11,208 nucleotides of DNA from Wenzhouxiangella sp. (GCA_007121485.1 SKKM01000178.1:1-11208); one strand, 5' to 3'; positions 1 to 10,664 are shown, counted from the first letter of the stretch. The notes: generated by a model not told the origin, from the sequence alone. Translations and numbers: made by a program.

Positions 1-2642
<2,642 letters not shown>

Positions 2643-2655
2643 TGAAAATCTTTAC

Positions 2656-2805
2656 GGAACCGCAGATGAACGCGGATAAACGCAGATTGGAGCCGAGAAC
2701 TCTTCAGCATCGAGAGTCAATCAAACTCCTGGGCTCGTTTTTTGCGCCAGGATTTGCAGGATTCTCTGAGCCCATCCGCGTTCATCTGCGTTCATCCGCG
2801 GTTCC
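2656..2805. repeat. Long imperfect inverted repeat made of 10-bp units in the gltB-gltD gap
   Basis: The left arm (2656-2690) begins GGAACCGCAGATGAACGCGG and the right arm (2771-2805) ends with its near reverse complement. The arms match over about 33 bases with five or so single-base differences, mostly A/G. Each arm is three tandem copies of a 10-mer close to CGCRGATRAA. The interior holds GGATTTGCAGGATT (around 2752-2765). From memory, both motifs resemble repeats scattered between genes in many environmental bacteria; no database check was possible. The repeat explains why this spacer is 178 bp. If transcribed, it would fold into a long hairpin between two genes of one operon. Confidence 0.85.
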
Positions 2806-2815
2806 ACACAGGAAC
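2801..2815 (+). promoter_or_regulatory. gltD ribosome binding site inside a small hairpin
   Basis: AGGA at 2810-2813 lies seven bases before the gltD ATG and is the best ribosome binding site for it. It sits in a perfect five-base hairpin, GTTCC (2801-2805), ACACA loop, GGAAC (2811-2815). The GTTCC strand is also the end of the right arm of the long inverted repeat and can instead pair with GGAAC at 2656-2660. The two pairings exclude each other. Any regulatory effect is inferred. Confidence 0.4.
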
Positions 2816-2820
2816 AGACC

Positions 2821-4260
2821 ATGAGCAAATTCAGCCACCTGCATTTTCTGGAGTCCCCGCGCAAAGACCCGGAAGTCATGTCCATTCCGATCCGGGTGCG
2901 CAACTGGGACGAGATCTACGGCGACTACGACGCCCCGGGCGCGGCCGATCAGTCGGCGCGCTGCATCAACTGCGGCAACCCCTACTGCGAGTGGGACTGC
3001 CCGGTGCACAACTTCATTCCGGACTGGCTGCGCCTGGTCAAGCAGGGCCGCCTGTTCGAGGCCGCCGAGCTTTCGCACCAGACCAATTCCCTGCCCGAGA
3101 TCTGCGGCCGCATCTGCCCGCAGGATCGCCTGTGCGAGGGCGCGTGCACGCTCAACGACGGGCTGGGCGCGGTCACCATCGGCTCGATCGAGAAATACAT
3201 CACCGACGAGGCCGTGCGCCAGGGCTGGCGGCCGGACATGAGCAAGGTGGTCGCCACGGGCAAGCGCGTGGCCATCATCGGCGCCGGCCCGGCCGGACTG
3301 GGCGCGGCCGATATCCTGGTGCGCAACGGCGTCGAGGCGCACGTATTCGACCGCTATCCGCGCATTGGCGGGCTTTTGACCTACGGCATCCCGCCGTTCA
3401 AGCTCGACAAGCAGGTGGTCGAAACGAGGCGCGAACTCATGGAAGGCATGGGCGTCAAGTTTCACCTGGGCGTAGAGATCGGCAGCAGCCGCACGCTGGA
3501 GGGGTTGCTGGACGAATTCGACGCCGTATTTGCCGGCATGGGTACCTACCGCTACGTCAGTGGGCAGCTGCCCGGCGAACAGCTGCCCGGCGTCATCGAA
3601 TCCCTGCCCTTCCTGATCGGCAACGTCAACCGCGTGCTCAAGGAACCCGTTTCCGATTATCCCTATGTCGACCTGAGCGGCAAGCGCGTGGTGGTTCTGG
3701 GCGGCGGCGATACGGCCATGGACTGCGTGCGCACCTCCATCCGTCAGGGTGCGCATTCGGTGACCTGCGCCTACCGCCGCGATGAAGAAAACATGCCGGG
3801 CAGCCGGCGCGAGGTGAAGAACGCGCGCGAGGAAGGCGTGGAATTCATGTTCAACCGCCAGCCGATCGAAATCCTCGGCGAGGACGCGGTCGAAGGGGTG
3901 CGCGTGGTCCGCACCGAACTGGGCGAACCCGATCTGCGTGGTCGGCGCCGTCCGGAACCCGTGCCCGGCAGCGAAGAAGTCCTGCCGGCCGACGCCGTCA
4001 TCATCGCCTTCGGTTTCCGCCCCAACCCGCCCGAATGGCTGCTGGCCGCCGGCGTCGAAACCCACGATGACGGGCGTCTGAAGGTCGGCGGCCCCGGTCG
4101 CCTGGATTTCCAGACCAGCCACCCGCGCATCTTTGCCGGCGGCGACATGGTGCGCGGATCGGACCTGGTGGTTACCGCGGTATTCGAGGGGCGCGAAGCG
4201 GCCAAGAGCTTGCTGGCATCCATTGGCGTCGACGCCAGGGCAGAGGCCAGGGTCGCCTGA
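2821..4260 (+). CDS. gltD: Glutamate synthase small (beta) subunit, NADPH-oxidising
   Basis: The 479-residue protein has the normal family length. It takes electrons from NADPH through FAD and passes them by way of iron-sulfur clusters to GltB, so the two subunits together make glutamate in the cytoplasm. The N-terminal ferredoxin-like domain has two cysteine groups, Cys48/51/56/60 (CINCGNPYCEWDC) and Cys95/99/105/109 (CGRICPQDRLCEGAC). The FAD-binding Rossmann motif is GAGPAG at 154-159 and the NADPH-binding motif is GGGDTAMD around 294-301. The C-terminal FAD contact is the FAGGDMVRGSDLVVTA stretch near 438-453. The ATG at 2821 is supported by AGGA seven bases upstream and by the expected N-terminus (MSKFSHLHFLE). 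It follows gltB on the same strand and is followed by a likely terminator. Confidence 0.97.
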   Translation: MSKFSHLHFLESPRKDPEVMSIPIRVRNWDEIYGDYDAPGAADQSARCINCGNPYCEWDCPVHNFIPDWLRLVKQGRLFEAAELSHQTNSLPEICGRICPQDRLCEGACTLNDGLGAVTIGSIEKYITDEAVRQGWRPDMSKVVATGKRVAIIGAGPAGLGAADILVRNGVEAHVFDRYPRIGGLLTYGIPPFKLDKQVVETRRELMEGMGVKFHLGVEIGSSRTLEGLLDEFDAVFAGMGTYRYVSGQLPGEQLPGVIESLPFLIGNVNRVLKEPVSDYPYVDLSGKRVVVLGGGDTAMDCVRTSIRQGAHSVTCAYRRDEENMPGSRREVKNAREEGVEFMFNRQPIEILGEDAVEGVRVVRTELGEPDLRGRRRPEPVPGSEEVLPADAVIIAFGFRPNPPEWLLAAGVETHDDGRLKVGGPGRLDFQTSHPRIFAGGDMVRGSDLVVTAVFEGREAAKSLLASIGVDARAEARVA

Positions 4261-4272
4261 GACCGCCGACAC

Positions 4273-4320
4273 GGCAGCGGCGGCGGGCCGGAATGCGGTC
4301 CCGTTCTGCCTTCGATTTTT
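4273..4320 (+). terminator. Probable rho-independent terminator after gltD
   Basis: An outer stem GGCAG (4273-4277) with CTGCC (4306-4310) encloses an inner GC-rich stem, CGGGCCG (4284-4290) with CGGTCCCG (4296-4303), with a five-base loop and one bulged base. The T-rich stretch TTCGATTTTT (4311-4320) follows at once. It lies 12 bases after the gltD stop and would separate the glutamate synthase operon from the repair operon. The outer stem encloses unpaired bases, so its strength is uncertain. Confidence 0.5.
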
Positions 4321-4350
4321 GCCGGCAGTTCACTGGGTCCAAGCCATCCT

Positions 4351-4360
4351 AGGGGGGTGA
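4351..4360 (+). promoter_or_regulatory. Strong ribosome binding site that favours a TTG start for the exonuclease
   Basis: AGGGGGGTGA matches the extended Shine-Dalgarno sequence AGGAGGTGA apart from one A-to-G change, which can still wobble-pair. It overlaps the GTG at 4357, so it cannot serve that codon with normal spacing. It ends five bases before the in-frame TTG at 4366, which is ideal spacing. Confidence 0.55.
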
Positions 4361-5361
4361 ACCACTTGCTCCGCCCCGATGCCGGTGGCCTGTACTGTGC
4401 CGCCGGCGATTTCTGGATCGACCCGCTCAAGCCCGTGCCGCGCGCGGTGATCACGCACGCCCATGCCGACCATGCCCGCTCGGGCGCCGGGGAATACTTC
4501 ACCGCCCGCGAAGGCTTGCCGGTGCTCGCCCACCGGGTCGGCGATGGCGGCGATTTCAATGCCGTCGACTACGGCCAGCCGTTCGAACTGGGCGAGACGC
4601 GCGTGACCCTGTTTCCGGCCGGGCACATCCTGGGCTCGGCGACGGTGAGGGTCGAGTCCGAACACGGCACCTGGGGCGTATCCGGCGACTTCAAGCGCGC
4701 GCCGGACCCGACCTGCGCCCTGTTCCAGCCCTTCGACTGCGACGTCTGGATGACCGAGTGCACCTTCGGGCTGCCGGTCTATCGCTGGCCGGCGACCGAG
4801 CAGGTGGTGGGCGAAGTCCTGGACTGGTGGCAGGACTGCATCGATGCCGGCCGCCCGGCCGTGCTGTTCTGCTATGCCCTGGGCAAAGCCCAGCGCCTGC
4901 TGGCCGAACTGGCCGACCGCGCACCGCGCCCGATCTGGCTGCACGGTGCCATGCAGCCGCTGACCGAGTGCTATCGCGAACAAGGCATCCTCATGGCCGA
5001 TACGCAGACCGTCAGCGAGGCAGGGAAGGGCTACAAATTTTCCGGCGACCTGGTCCTGGCCCCACCCTCGGCGGCCGGGTCGCCGTGGATGCGGCGCTTC
5101 CCCAGGCACTCCTCCGGCTTTGTTTCCGGCTGGATGCGGATTCGCGGCAACCGCCGGCGGCGCGGCTACGACCGCGGTTTCGTGATGTCCGACCACGCCG
5201 ACTGGCCGGACCTGATCCGCACCGTGACCGACATGCAGGCTGAGCGCGTGATCACCATCCACGGCAGCGGCGAGGCGCTGGCCGGTTACTTGAGAGAGCA
5301 GGGCATTGCGGCCGAGAGCTGGAACCTGCGGGCCACGTTAAGCCGAAGCGAGCCGGCATGA
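4357..5361 (+). CDS. DNA ligase-associated exonuclease, metallo-beta-lactamase fold
   Basis: This is the exonuclease member of the bacterial ligase-associated repair cassette (family TIGR04122), related to SNM1/CPSF-type metallo-beta-lactamase nucleases. It probably trims DNA ends for the ligase encoded next. The residues are numbered from GTG 4357 (334 aa). The metal-binding motif HAHADH is at 34-39, with further candidate ligands at His90 (AGHILGSA), Asp111 (SGDFK), Glu134 (TECTFG) and His280 (MSDHADW). The family N-terminal signature GLYCAAGDFWIDP is at 11-23, and the IHGSGE near 301-306 fits the C-terminal conserved histidine. The ribosome binding site fits TTG 4366 better, which would remove three residues without touching any motif. 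The stop overlaps the ligase start as ATGA (5358-5361). The biological role is taken from the family. Confidence 0.93.
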   Translation: MNHLLRPDAGGLYCAAGDFWIDPLKPVPRAVITHAHADHARSGAGEYFTAREGLPVLAHRVGDGGDFNAVDYGQPFELGETRVTLFPAGHILGSATVRVESEHGTWGVSGDFKRAPDPTCALFQPFDCDVWMTECTFGLPVYRWPATEQVVGEVLDWWQDCIDAGRPAVLFCYALGKAQRLLAELADRAPRPIWLHGAMQPLTECYREQGILMADTQTVSEAGKGYKFSGDLVLAPPSAAGSPWMRRFPRHSSGFVSGWMRIRGNRRRRGYDRGFVMSDHADWPDLIRTVTDMQAERVITIHGSGEALAGYLREQGIAAESWNLRATLSRSEPA

Positions 5362-6956
5362 AGGCCTTCGCCGAACTCTTCGACCGCCTCGACCGCACCA
5401 CGGCGACCAACGCCAAGCTGGCGGCGCTGGTCGACTACTTTCGTTCGGTCGAGCCGGCCGATGCGGCCTGGGCGGTGAATTTCCTCACCGGCAAGCGTTT
5501 GAAACGCCTGGTCAATACGCGCGAGTTGCGCGAGTGGACGGCGCTGGCCACGGGCCTGCCGGCCTGGCTGATCGAGGACAGCTACGAGCAGGTCGGCGAC
5601 CTGGCCGAAACCATGCACCTGCTGCTGCCGCCGGGCTCCGGTCGAGCCAGTGCCCTTGGCTTGGCCGGACTGGTCGAAAACCGCATCACGCCGCTCAGGG
5701 ACCTGGACGACGAGGCGCGGCGCGATGCCGTCATGCGGCTGTGGCAGGAACTGGACGGCAGCGAGCGCTTCCTGTTCAACAAGCTGCTGACCGGCGGCTT
5801 TCGCGTCGGCGTGTCCAAGCGCCTGGTCACCCGCGCCCTGGCCGAAGTGGCCGGCGTGGACTCGACCCTGATCGCCCACCGCCTGATGGGGCGCTGGCAA
5901 CCGACGGCGCGCGCCTTCCAGGCCCTGATCGCGCCAGCCTCGGAAGACGATCTGGATACGGCCACACCCTACCCCTTTTTCCTCGCCTCGCCGCTGGAGG
6001 AGGGTCCCGGCAGCCTGGGTGATCCGGCCGACTGGCAGGCCGAGTGGAAGTGGGACGGCATCCGCGCCCAGCTGATCCGCCGCGGCGGTCAGACCTGGAT
6101 CTGGTCGCGCGGCGAGGAGCTGATGGAAGGCCGATTCCCGGAGATCGAAGCGGCCGCCGAAGCGCTGCCCGACGGCGTGGTGCTGGACGGCGAGATCCTG
6201 GCCTGGCGCGACGACCGGCCGCTGCCCTTTGCCGTGCTGCAAAAGCGCATCGGCCGCAAGAAGCCGGGCGCGGCCACGCTGGCGAAGGCGCCGGTGGCCT
6301 TCCTGGCCTACGATTGCCTGGAATGGAACGGCCAGGACGCGCGCGAAACGCCGCTGTTTCAACGCCTGCAGCATCTGGACCAGGCCCTGGCCGCGGCGGC
6401 GGGCCTGCTGCGATCGGCCGCCGTTGACTTCCAGCGCTGGACGGAACTGGATACCTGCCGGGAGGGATCACGCGAGCGCGGCGTCGAAGGCCTGATGCTC
6501 AAGCGCCTGAGTTCGCCCTACCGGGTCGGCCGCACCCGCGGCGACTGGTGGAAGTGGAAAGTCGAGCCGTTCACCTTCGACGGCGTGCTGATCTACGCCC
6601 AGCCCGGCCACGGCCGGCGCTCGGGGCTGTTCACCGACTACACTTTCGCCGTTCATGCTGGCGATGAACTGGTGCCGGTGGCCAAGGCCTATTCGGGGCT
6701 GACCCAGGACGAGATCGACCGCCTGGACCGCTGGATTCGCAACCACACGCGCGAGCGCTTCGGGCCGGTGCGCTCGGTCGACCCGGTGCATGTGTTCGAG
6801 CTGGCCTTCGAGGGCATCCAGTCCTCGCCCCGGCACAAATCGGGCATCGCCCTGCGCTTTCCGCGCATCCACCGCTGGCGCGAGGATCTGAGCGTGGGCG
6901 ACGCCGATCGCCTGGAAGACCTCAAGCGTCTTCTGGATACTCGGCAGCGTCAATGA
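5358..6956 (+). CDS. ATP-dependent DNA ligase of the repair cassette
   Basis: The 532-residue enzyme seals nicked DNA using ATP, and the family (TIGR04120, PP_1105-like) is separate from the essential NAD-dependent LigA. The N-terminal ~200 residues form the DNA-binding domain. The nucleotidyltransferase core has all the expected motifs: motif I with the adenylated lysine Lys231 (KWDGIR), SRGEE at 250-254, motif III DGEI at 277-280, the FLAYDCLEW stretch at 315-323, motif IV EGLMLK at 377-382, and motif V with Lys399 and Lys401 (WWKWK). The C-terminal OB-fold follows (FTFDGVLIYAQPGHGRRSG, then HVFELAFEGIQSS near 478-490). There is no strong ribosome binding site; the ATGA overlap with the exonuclease suggests translational coupling. 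No nuclease, primase or Ku-related domain is fused to it, so it is not a LigD-type end-joining protein. Confidence 0.96.
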   Translation: MKAFAELFDRLDRTTATNAKLAALVDYFRSVEPADAAWAVNFLTGKRLKRLVNTRELREWTALATGLPAWLIEDSYEQVGDLAETMHLLLPPGSGRASALGLAGLVENRITPLRDLDDEARRDAVMRLWQELDGSERFLFNKLLTGGFRVGVSKRLVTRALAEVAGVDSTLIAHRLMGRWQPTARAFQALIAPASEDDLDTATPYPFFLASPLEEGPGSLGDPADWQAEWKWDGIRAQLIRRGGQTWIWSRGEELMEGRFPEIEAAAEALPDGVVLDGEILAWRDDRPLPFAVLQKRIGRKKPGAATLAKAPVAFLAYDCLEWNGQDARETPLFQRLQHLDQALAAAAGLLRSAAVDFQRWTELDTCREGSRERGVEGLMLKRLSSPYRVGRTRGDWWKWKVEPFTFDGVLIYAQPGHGRRSGLFTDYTFAVHAGDELVPVAKAYSGLTQDEIDRLDRWIRNHTRERFGPVRSVDPVHVFELAFEGIQSSPRHKSGIALRFPRIHRWREDLSVGDADRLEDLKRLLDTRQRQ

Positions 6957-9406
6957 ACCCCATCGAGGCCTTGTTCGGCCAGCGCGGCTGGCCGGTGTTC
7001 GAATTCCAGCGCCAGGCCTGGGCTGCTTATGCCGATGGCCAGTCGGGACTGGTCCATGCGCCGACCGGCTCCGGCAAGACCCTGGCCGCCTGGGGCGGGC
7101 CGCTGCTGGAGTCGCTGGACGCGGCACCCGGCGCGCTCAGCTACCTGTGGATCACCCCGTTGCGCGCCCTGGCCGTAGACACCGCGGCCAACCTGAACCG
7201 GGCCGCGGTCGATCTGGGACTGGACTGGGAGGTTGCTTTACGGACCGGAGACACCAGCAGCGCGCAACGCGCCCGCCTGCAGAAGACCCCGCCGCCGGCC
7301 CTGGTGACCACCCCGGAATCGCTGGCCCTGATGCTGTCCTACGCCGACAGCGCCCGGCGCCTGGGACGCTTGAGAGCGGTCATCGTCGATGAATGGCACG
7401 AGCTGCTGGGCTCCAAGCGCGGCGTGCTGCTGGAGCTCGGCCTGGCCCGGCTGCGCGCGCTCAATCCCGGCTTGAAGCTGTGGGGCCTGTCGGCCACGCT
7501 GGGCAACGTCGACCAGGCCATGCAGGTGCTGCTGGGACCGCGGCGCACGGGAACGCTGATCGCCGGCGACCTCGAACGTCGGATCGAGATCGACACCCTG
7601 CTGCCGGCCGAGATCGAGCGCTTTCCGCAGGCGGGGCGCACCGGCCTGAATCAGCTGCCCGGAGTGCTCAAAGCCGTCAACCAGGCCCAGTCCACCCTGC
7701 TGTTCACCAACACCCGCTCGCAGGCCGAGCTGTGGTTCCAGGCCATCCAGTCGGTGGTGCCGTGGCCAAACCAGGTCTTTCTGCACCACGGCTCCATCGA
7801 CCGCCAGCAGCGGCTGGCGGCGGAGTCGGCCGTGCGCGAGGGCCGGGCGCGCTGCGTCGTTGCCACTTCCAGCCTGGACCTGGGGGTGGATTTCTCGCCG
7901 GTGGACCAGGTCATCCAGGTCGGCAGCCCCAAGGGCATCGCCCGCCTGATCCAGCGCGCCGGGCGCTCAGGACACAGGCCCGGTGAAATTTCGCGCCTGC
8001 TGTGCGTGCCCACCCACGCGCTGGAGATCCTGGAAATAGCCGCGGCAAAGCGCCAGGTCGAGCATCGCCGCATCGAGGGCAGAATCCCGCTGGCCGGCAG
8101 CCTGGACGTGGCCGCCCAGCACCTGGTCAGCTGCGCGCTGGGCGGCGGCTTCGAGGCCGAGACCATGCGGGCCGAGCTGCACGACACCCACGCCTACCGC
8201 GATCTGCACGATGCGCACTGGCAGTGGCTGCTGGACTTCATCACCCGCGGCGGCCCGGCGCTCAAGGCCTATCCCGGCTTTCAACGCGTGGTCGAGCGGG
8301 ACGGCGTGTACCGGGTCACCGACCGCCGCATCGCCGCCATGCACCGCATGTCGGTGGGCACGATCAGCGCGGACGGACACCTGCAGGTCAAGTTCGTCAA
8401 GGGCGGATCACTTGGCCAGATCGAGGAGCGCTTCCTGACCCGCCTGAAACCCGGCGAGCATTTCATCTTTGCCGGACGATTGCTCAAGCTGGAGCGCATC
8501 CGCGACATGATCGCCTATGTGCGTCTGGGCAAGGCCGGGCGGCCTTCCGTGCCGCGCTGGGCCGGCGGGCGACTGCCGCTGTCGACCCTGCTGGCCGACG
8601 CCATGCTGGAGCTGTTTGCCGCCAGCGGCGATCAACTGCCCAGCGAGCTGCGCGCGATCGAAGCCCTGTTGGCCCAACAGGCGCTGCAGTCGGAGCTGCC
8701 GGGTCCGGATCGACTGCTGGTCGAACAGACGCAAAGCCGCGACGGCGCGCACCTGTTTCTCTATCCCTTCGCCGGACGCCTGGTGCACGAAGGCCTGGCC
8801 GCGCTGCTGGCCTGGCGCCTGGCCCAGGACGCGCCGCGCAGCTTTTCCATGACCGTCAACGACTACGGCATCGAGCTGGTCGGCGATGAACCGCTGCAAC
8901 TGGATGAATCATTACTGCGCCGCGTGCTGAGCAGCGATCATCTGGACCAAGACATCCTGGCCAGCCTGAACGCCGCCGAAATGGCACGGCATCGTTTCCG
9001 CGACATCGCCCGCGTGGCCGGGCTGGTGTTTCAGGGCTATCCAGGCCGCCAGAAACGGGCGCGCCAGCTGCAGGCCTCCAGCGGACTGATGTTCGACATG
9101 CTCTCCGAGCACGATCCTGACAACCTGCTGCTGACCCAGGCCCAGGCTGAAGTACTGGAAGCCGAGATGGAGCTGTCGCGCCTGCGCAAGACGCTGGAGC
9201 GCGTGGCTGGGCAACGCATCCTGATCTGGCAAACCGAGCGACTCACCCCGATGGCCTTCCCGCTGTGGGCCGATCGACTGCGCGGCCAGCTCAGCACCGA
9301 GGATTTTGATATACGCGTACGGCACATGTTGATCAATCTCGAAAAAGGGACAGCAAAAAGCCCAGCCTCCCGCTCCCATGCAAATCTCGGTCAAGTCGGC
9401 CAGTGA
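6953..9406 (+). CDS. Ligase-associated DEXH-box helicase of the Lhr-Core type
   Basis: This is the superfamily 2 DNA helicase of the same cassette (family TIGR04121, Lhr-Core). The 817 residues contain Walker A APTGSGKT at 36-43, the DEWH box at 146-149, SAT at 180-182, motif IV LLFTNTRSQAE at 249-259, motif V ATSSLDLGVDF at 304-314 and motif VI QRAGRSGHR at 334-342. After the two RecA-like domains come the winged-helix region and the Lhr-specific DEAD/H-associated domain (YPFAGRLVHEGLAALLAWR at 604-622, NDYGIEL at 636-642, VFQGYPGR at 692-699). The start overlaps the ligase stop (ATGA 6953-6956). The family-like part ends at about Lys798 (RVRHMLINLEK). The last 19 residues (799-817) are encoded by AT-richer codons and look like read-through into inserted DNA. 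Confidence 0.95.
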   Translation: MNPIEALFGQRGWPVFEFQRQAWAAYADGQSGLVHAPTGSGKTLAAWGGPLLESLDAAPGALSYLWITPLRALAVDTAANLNRAAVDLGLDWEVALRTGDTSSAQRARLQKTPPPALVTTPESLALMLSYADSARRLGRLRAVIVDEWHELLGSKRGVLLELGLARLRALNPGLKLWGLSATLGNVDQAMQVLLGPRRTGTLIAGDLERRIEIDTLLPAEIERFPQAGRTGLNQLPGVLKAVNQAQSTLLFTNTRSQAELWFQAIQSVVPWPNQVFLHHGSIDRQQRLAAESAVREGRARCVVATSSLDLGVDFSPVDQVIQVGSPKGIARLIQRAGRSGHRPGEISRLLCVPTHALEILEIAAAKRQVEHRRIEGRIPLAGSLDVAAQHLVSCALGGGFEAETMRAELHDTHAYRDLHDAHWQWLLDFITRGGPALKAYPGFQRVVERDGVYRVTDRRIAAMHRMSVGTISADGHLQVKFVKGGSLGQIEERFLTRLKPGEHFIFAGRLLKLERIRDMIAYVRLGKAGRPSVPRWAGGRLPLSTLLADAMLELFAASGDQLPSELRAIEALLAQQALQSELPGPDRLLVEQTQSRDGAHLFLYPFAGRLVHEGLAALLAWRLAQDAPRSFSMTVNDYGIELVGDEPLQLDESLLRRVLSSDHLDQDILASLNAAEMARHRFRDIARVAGLVFQGYPGRQKRARQLQASSGLMFDMLSEHDPDNLLLTQAQAEVLEAEMELSRLRKTLERVAGQRILIWQTERLTPMAFPLWADRLRGQLSTEDFDIRVRHMLINLEKGTAKSPASRSHANLGQVGQ

Positions 9407-9567
9407 GCGTTGAGATCCCCGTGAGATTCTTCGACCCTCACGTGTTTCCGAATCAACGTCTGCTCATACCGCTGACTCACCGCCAACCTTGAGGGATAAG
9501 CCCGGGCGCACAGGTGATTGGGGAGGCGCTCATTGCTTCAAGGCATCGACCTTCAGTCAGATCGAAC

Positions 9568-10620
9568 TCAGGGGAAAATCCAGCTCCAGCCATGTTGGGA
9601 GACGACCGTTTCGGGTTCACAGACGTCGTCTACGCACAGATCGACGGCCTGAATCACATAGATCGGAACCAGGAAAGCCGCTACAGCCCCGTCGATCGGA
9701 TATGGCCGAGGCAGTGCTGGCTGCCCGCCACCACCGGCTTCTGCAGCCGAGGGCGGCTTTGACGGGTAGCTGCCAGTATCGAGCTTGGCAAGATCGTCAT
9801 CGAACCAGTCAACGATCGCAGCAATCATCGAGGCAGATGCGGCAGCAGTGAGTGCGGCGCATTCAGTACATGCAGAGCCACTCCGCCCACTTGACCTGCC
9901 ACAGAGAGTGCACTCAACATCGCCGCTCAACAGTGACAGCACTTCGCCGGAAAAATCAAGCAGTGAACCTCCGCAAGACCCGAACTGAATCGCACTGTCG
10001 ACTGACTCACCTGGTTCTCCATGAAGCTTGAACGAGAGATCCCCTGAAAACCCGGCAGCAAAAGCCTTGAAGCGACGCAAACTGCCCAGCAATTCCGGGT
10101 CGATGGCGGGCTTCATGAAGTCTTCGATACGGCCGGTATGGATGCCATACTCGACCATCTGGTCACGATGCGCATCCGTGCGCGGTGCGAACAAGCCTTC
10201 GTGTCTGACAAAGGACTCTCCCGGCCTCTTTTCAAACCACAGTGCCGGTACGCCTAGGACCGCCAACGTCAAACTGACCACGCCCTGGGTACTTTGGCTC
10301 ACCACGATGTGCAGGGGCGAATTCTCGTAGTCGTCAAATATGAAACGCAACCCCTGCCGCGAATCAAATGGCCGATCCACGATCCCGATCACCTCAAGGC
10401 GGAGATCTCCCAGGGGATTTGACAGCAGCACGAAGTCTTCGGCTTCATATGTCCTGGATCCAGCAACGCTGTCGCTGGACGTCAGAACGAACGGACCTGG
10501 TGGTTCCAAGCCAGCTTTGGATTCTCCAGAGCTGACGCTGAATACAAGCAAAGCAAAAAGCGCAGCTAGTGCCCGAGCCCAGCCCGGATGATGTTCGAAT
10601 GACGCACGCACAATTCCCAC
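9568..10620 (-). CDS. Unrecognised, probably exported protein with a CxxC-x10-CxxC motif
   Basis: I do not recognise this 350-residue protein. The N-terminus looks like a signal peptide or anchor: basic and polar residues, a hydrophobic run ALAALFALLVFSV near 17-29, then a possible cleavage after SKA at 34-36. Residues 40-200 look like a mixed globular domain without cysteines. All seven cysteines lie in the last 40%: Cys216, a paired motif Cys237-x2-Cys240-x10-Cys251-x2-Cys254, and Cys329-x4-Cys334. The paired motif could bind metal or form disulfides. Two small-residue or hydrophobic stretches (AALTAAASASMIAAIV near 255-270, AVAAFLVPIYVIQAV near 312-326) flank a Gly/Pro/Ala-rich linker. GTG 10620 is chosen because GAGGTG on the minus strand (10631-10626) ends five bases before it; the in-frame GTG at 10626 overlaps that site. 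Codons are AT-richer than in the neighbours. It has its own promoter and opposes the operon. Confidence 0.8.
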   Translation of the reverse strand: MGIVRASFEHHPGWARALAALFALLVFSVSSGESKAGLEPPGPFVLTSSDSVAGSRTYEAEDFVLLSNPLGDLRLEVIGIVDRPFDSRQGLRFIFDDYENSPLHIVVSQSTQGVVSLTLAVLGVPALWFEKRPGESFVRHEGLFAPRTDAHRDQMVEYGIHTGRIEDFMKPAIDPELLGSLRRFKAFAAGFSGDLSFKLHGEPGESVDSAIQFGSCGGSLLDFSGEVLSLLSGDVECTLCGRSSGRSGSACTECAALTAAASASMIAAIVDWFDDDLAKLDTGSYPSKPPSAAEAGGGGQPALPRPYPIDGAVAAFLVPIYVIQAVDLCVDDVCEPETVVSQHGWSWIFP

Positions 10621-10625
10621 TTTCA

Positions 10626-10631
10626 CACCTC
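10626..10631 (-). promoter_or_regulatory. Ribosome binding site of the minus-strand gene
   Basis: Read on the minus strand this is GAGGTG, a good match to the anti-Shine-Dalgarno sequence. Five bases (TGAAA) separate it from the GTG at 10620. It decides the start in favour of 10620 over the overlapping GTG at 10626. Confidence 0.6.
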
Positions 10632-10664
10632 GTCAATTGATTCAAGCCCCGCTCCTTGGTCGGA

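Noticed and set aside
2782..4272. 496-codon open frame on the minus strand opposite gltD
   Set aside because: It is a shadow in GC-rich DNA. It lies antisense to a complete, motif-rich gltD and its translation is Ala/Gly/His/Asp-rich without recognisable motifs.
5286..6374. Long minus-strand frame opposite the ligase gene
   Set aside because: It is antisense to an intact ligase with all catalytic motifs and has the composition of a shadow frame.
5358..9406. Ligase and helicase genes as a LigD/Ku end-joining system or a phage defence island
   Set aside because: There is no Ku gene and no LigD polymerase or phosphoesterase fusion. Motifs and gene order match the known ligase-associated repair cassette.
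9489..9851. 120-codon plus-strand frame overlapping the 3' part of the minus-strand gene
   Set aside because: It has no convincing ribosome binding site and a Ser/Arg/Gln-rich composition. The minus-strand frame is far longer and has a promoter, a ribosome binding site and a signal-like N-terminus.
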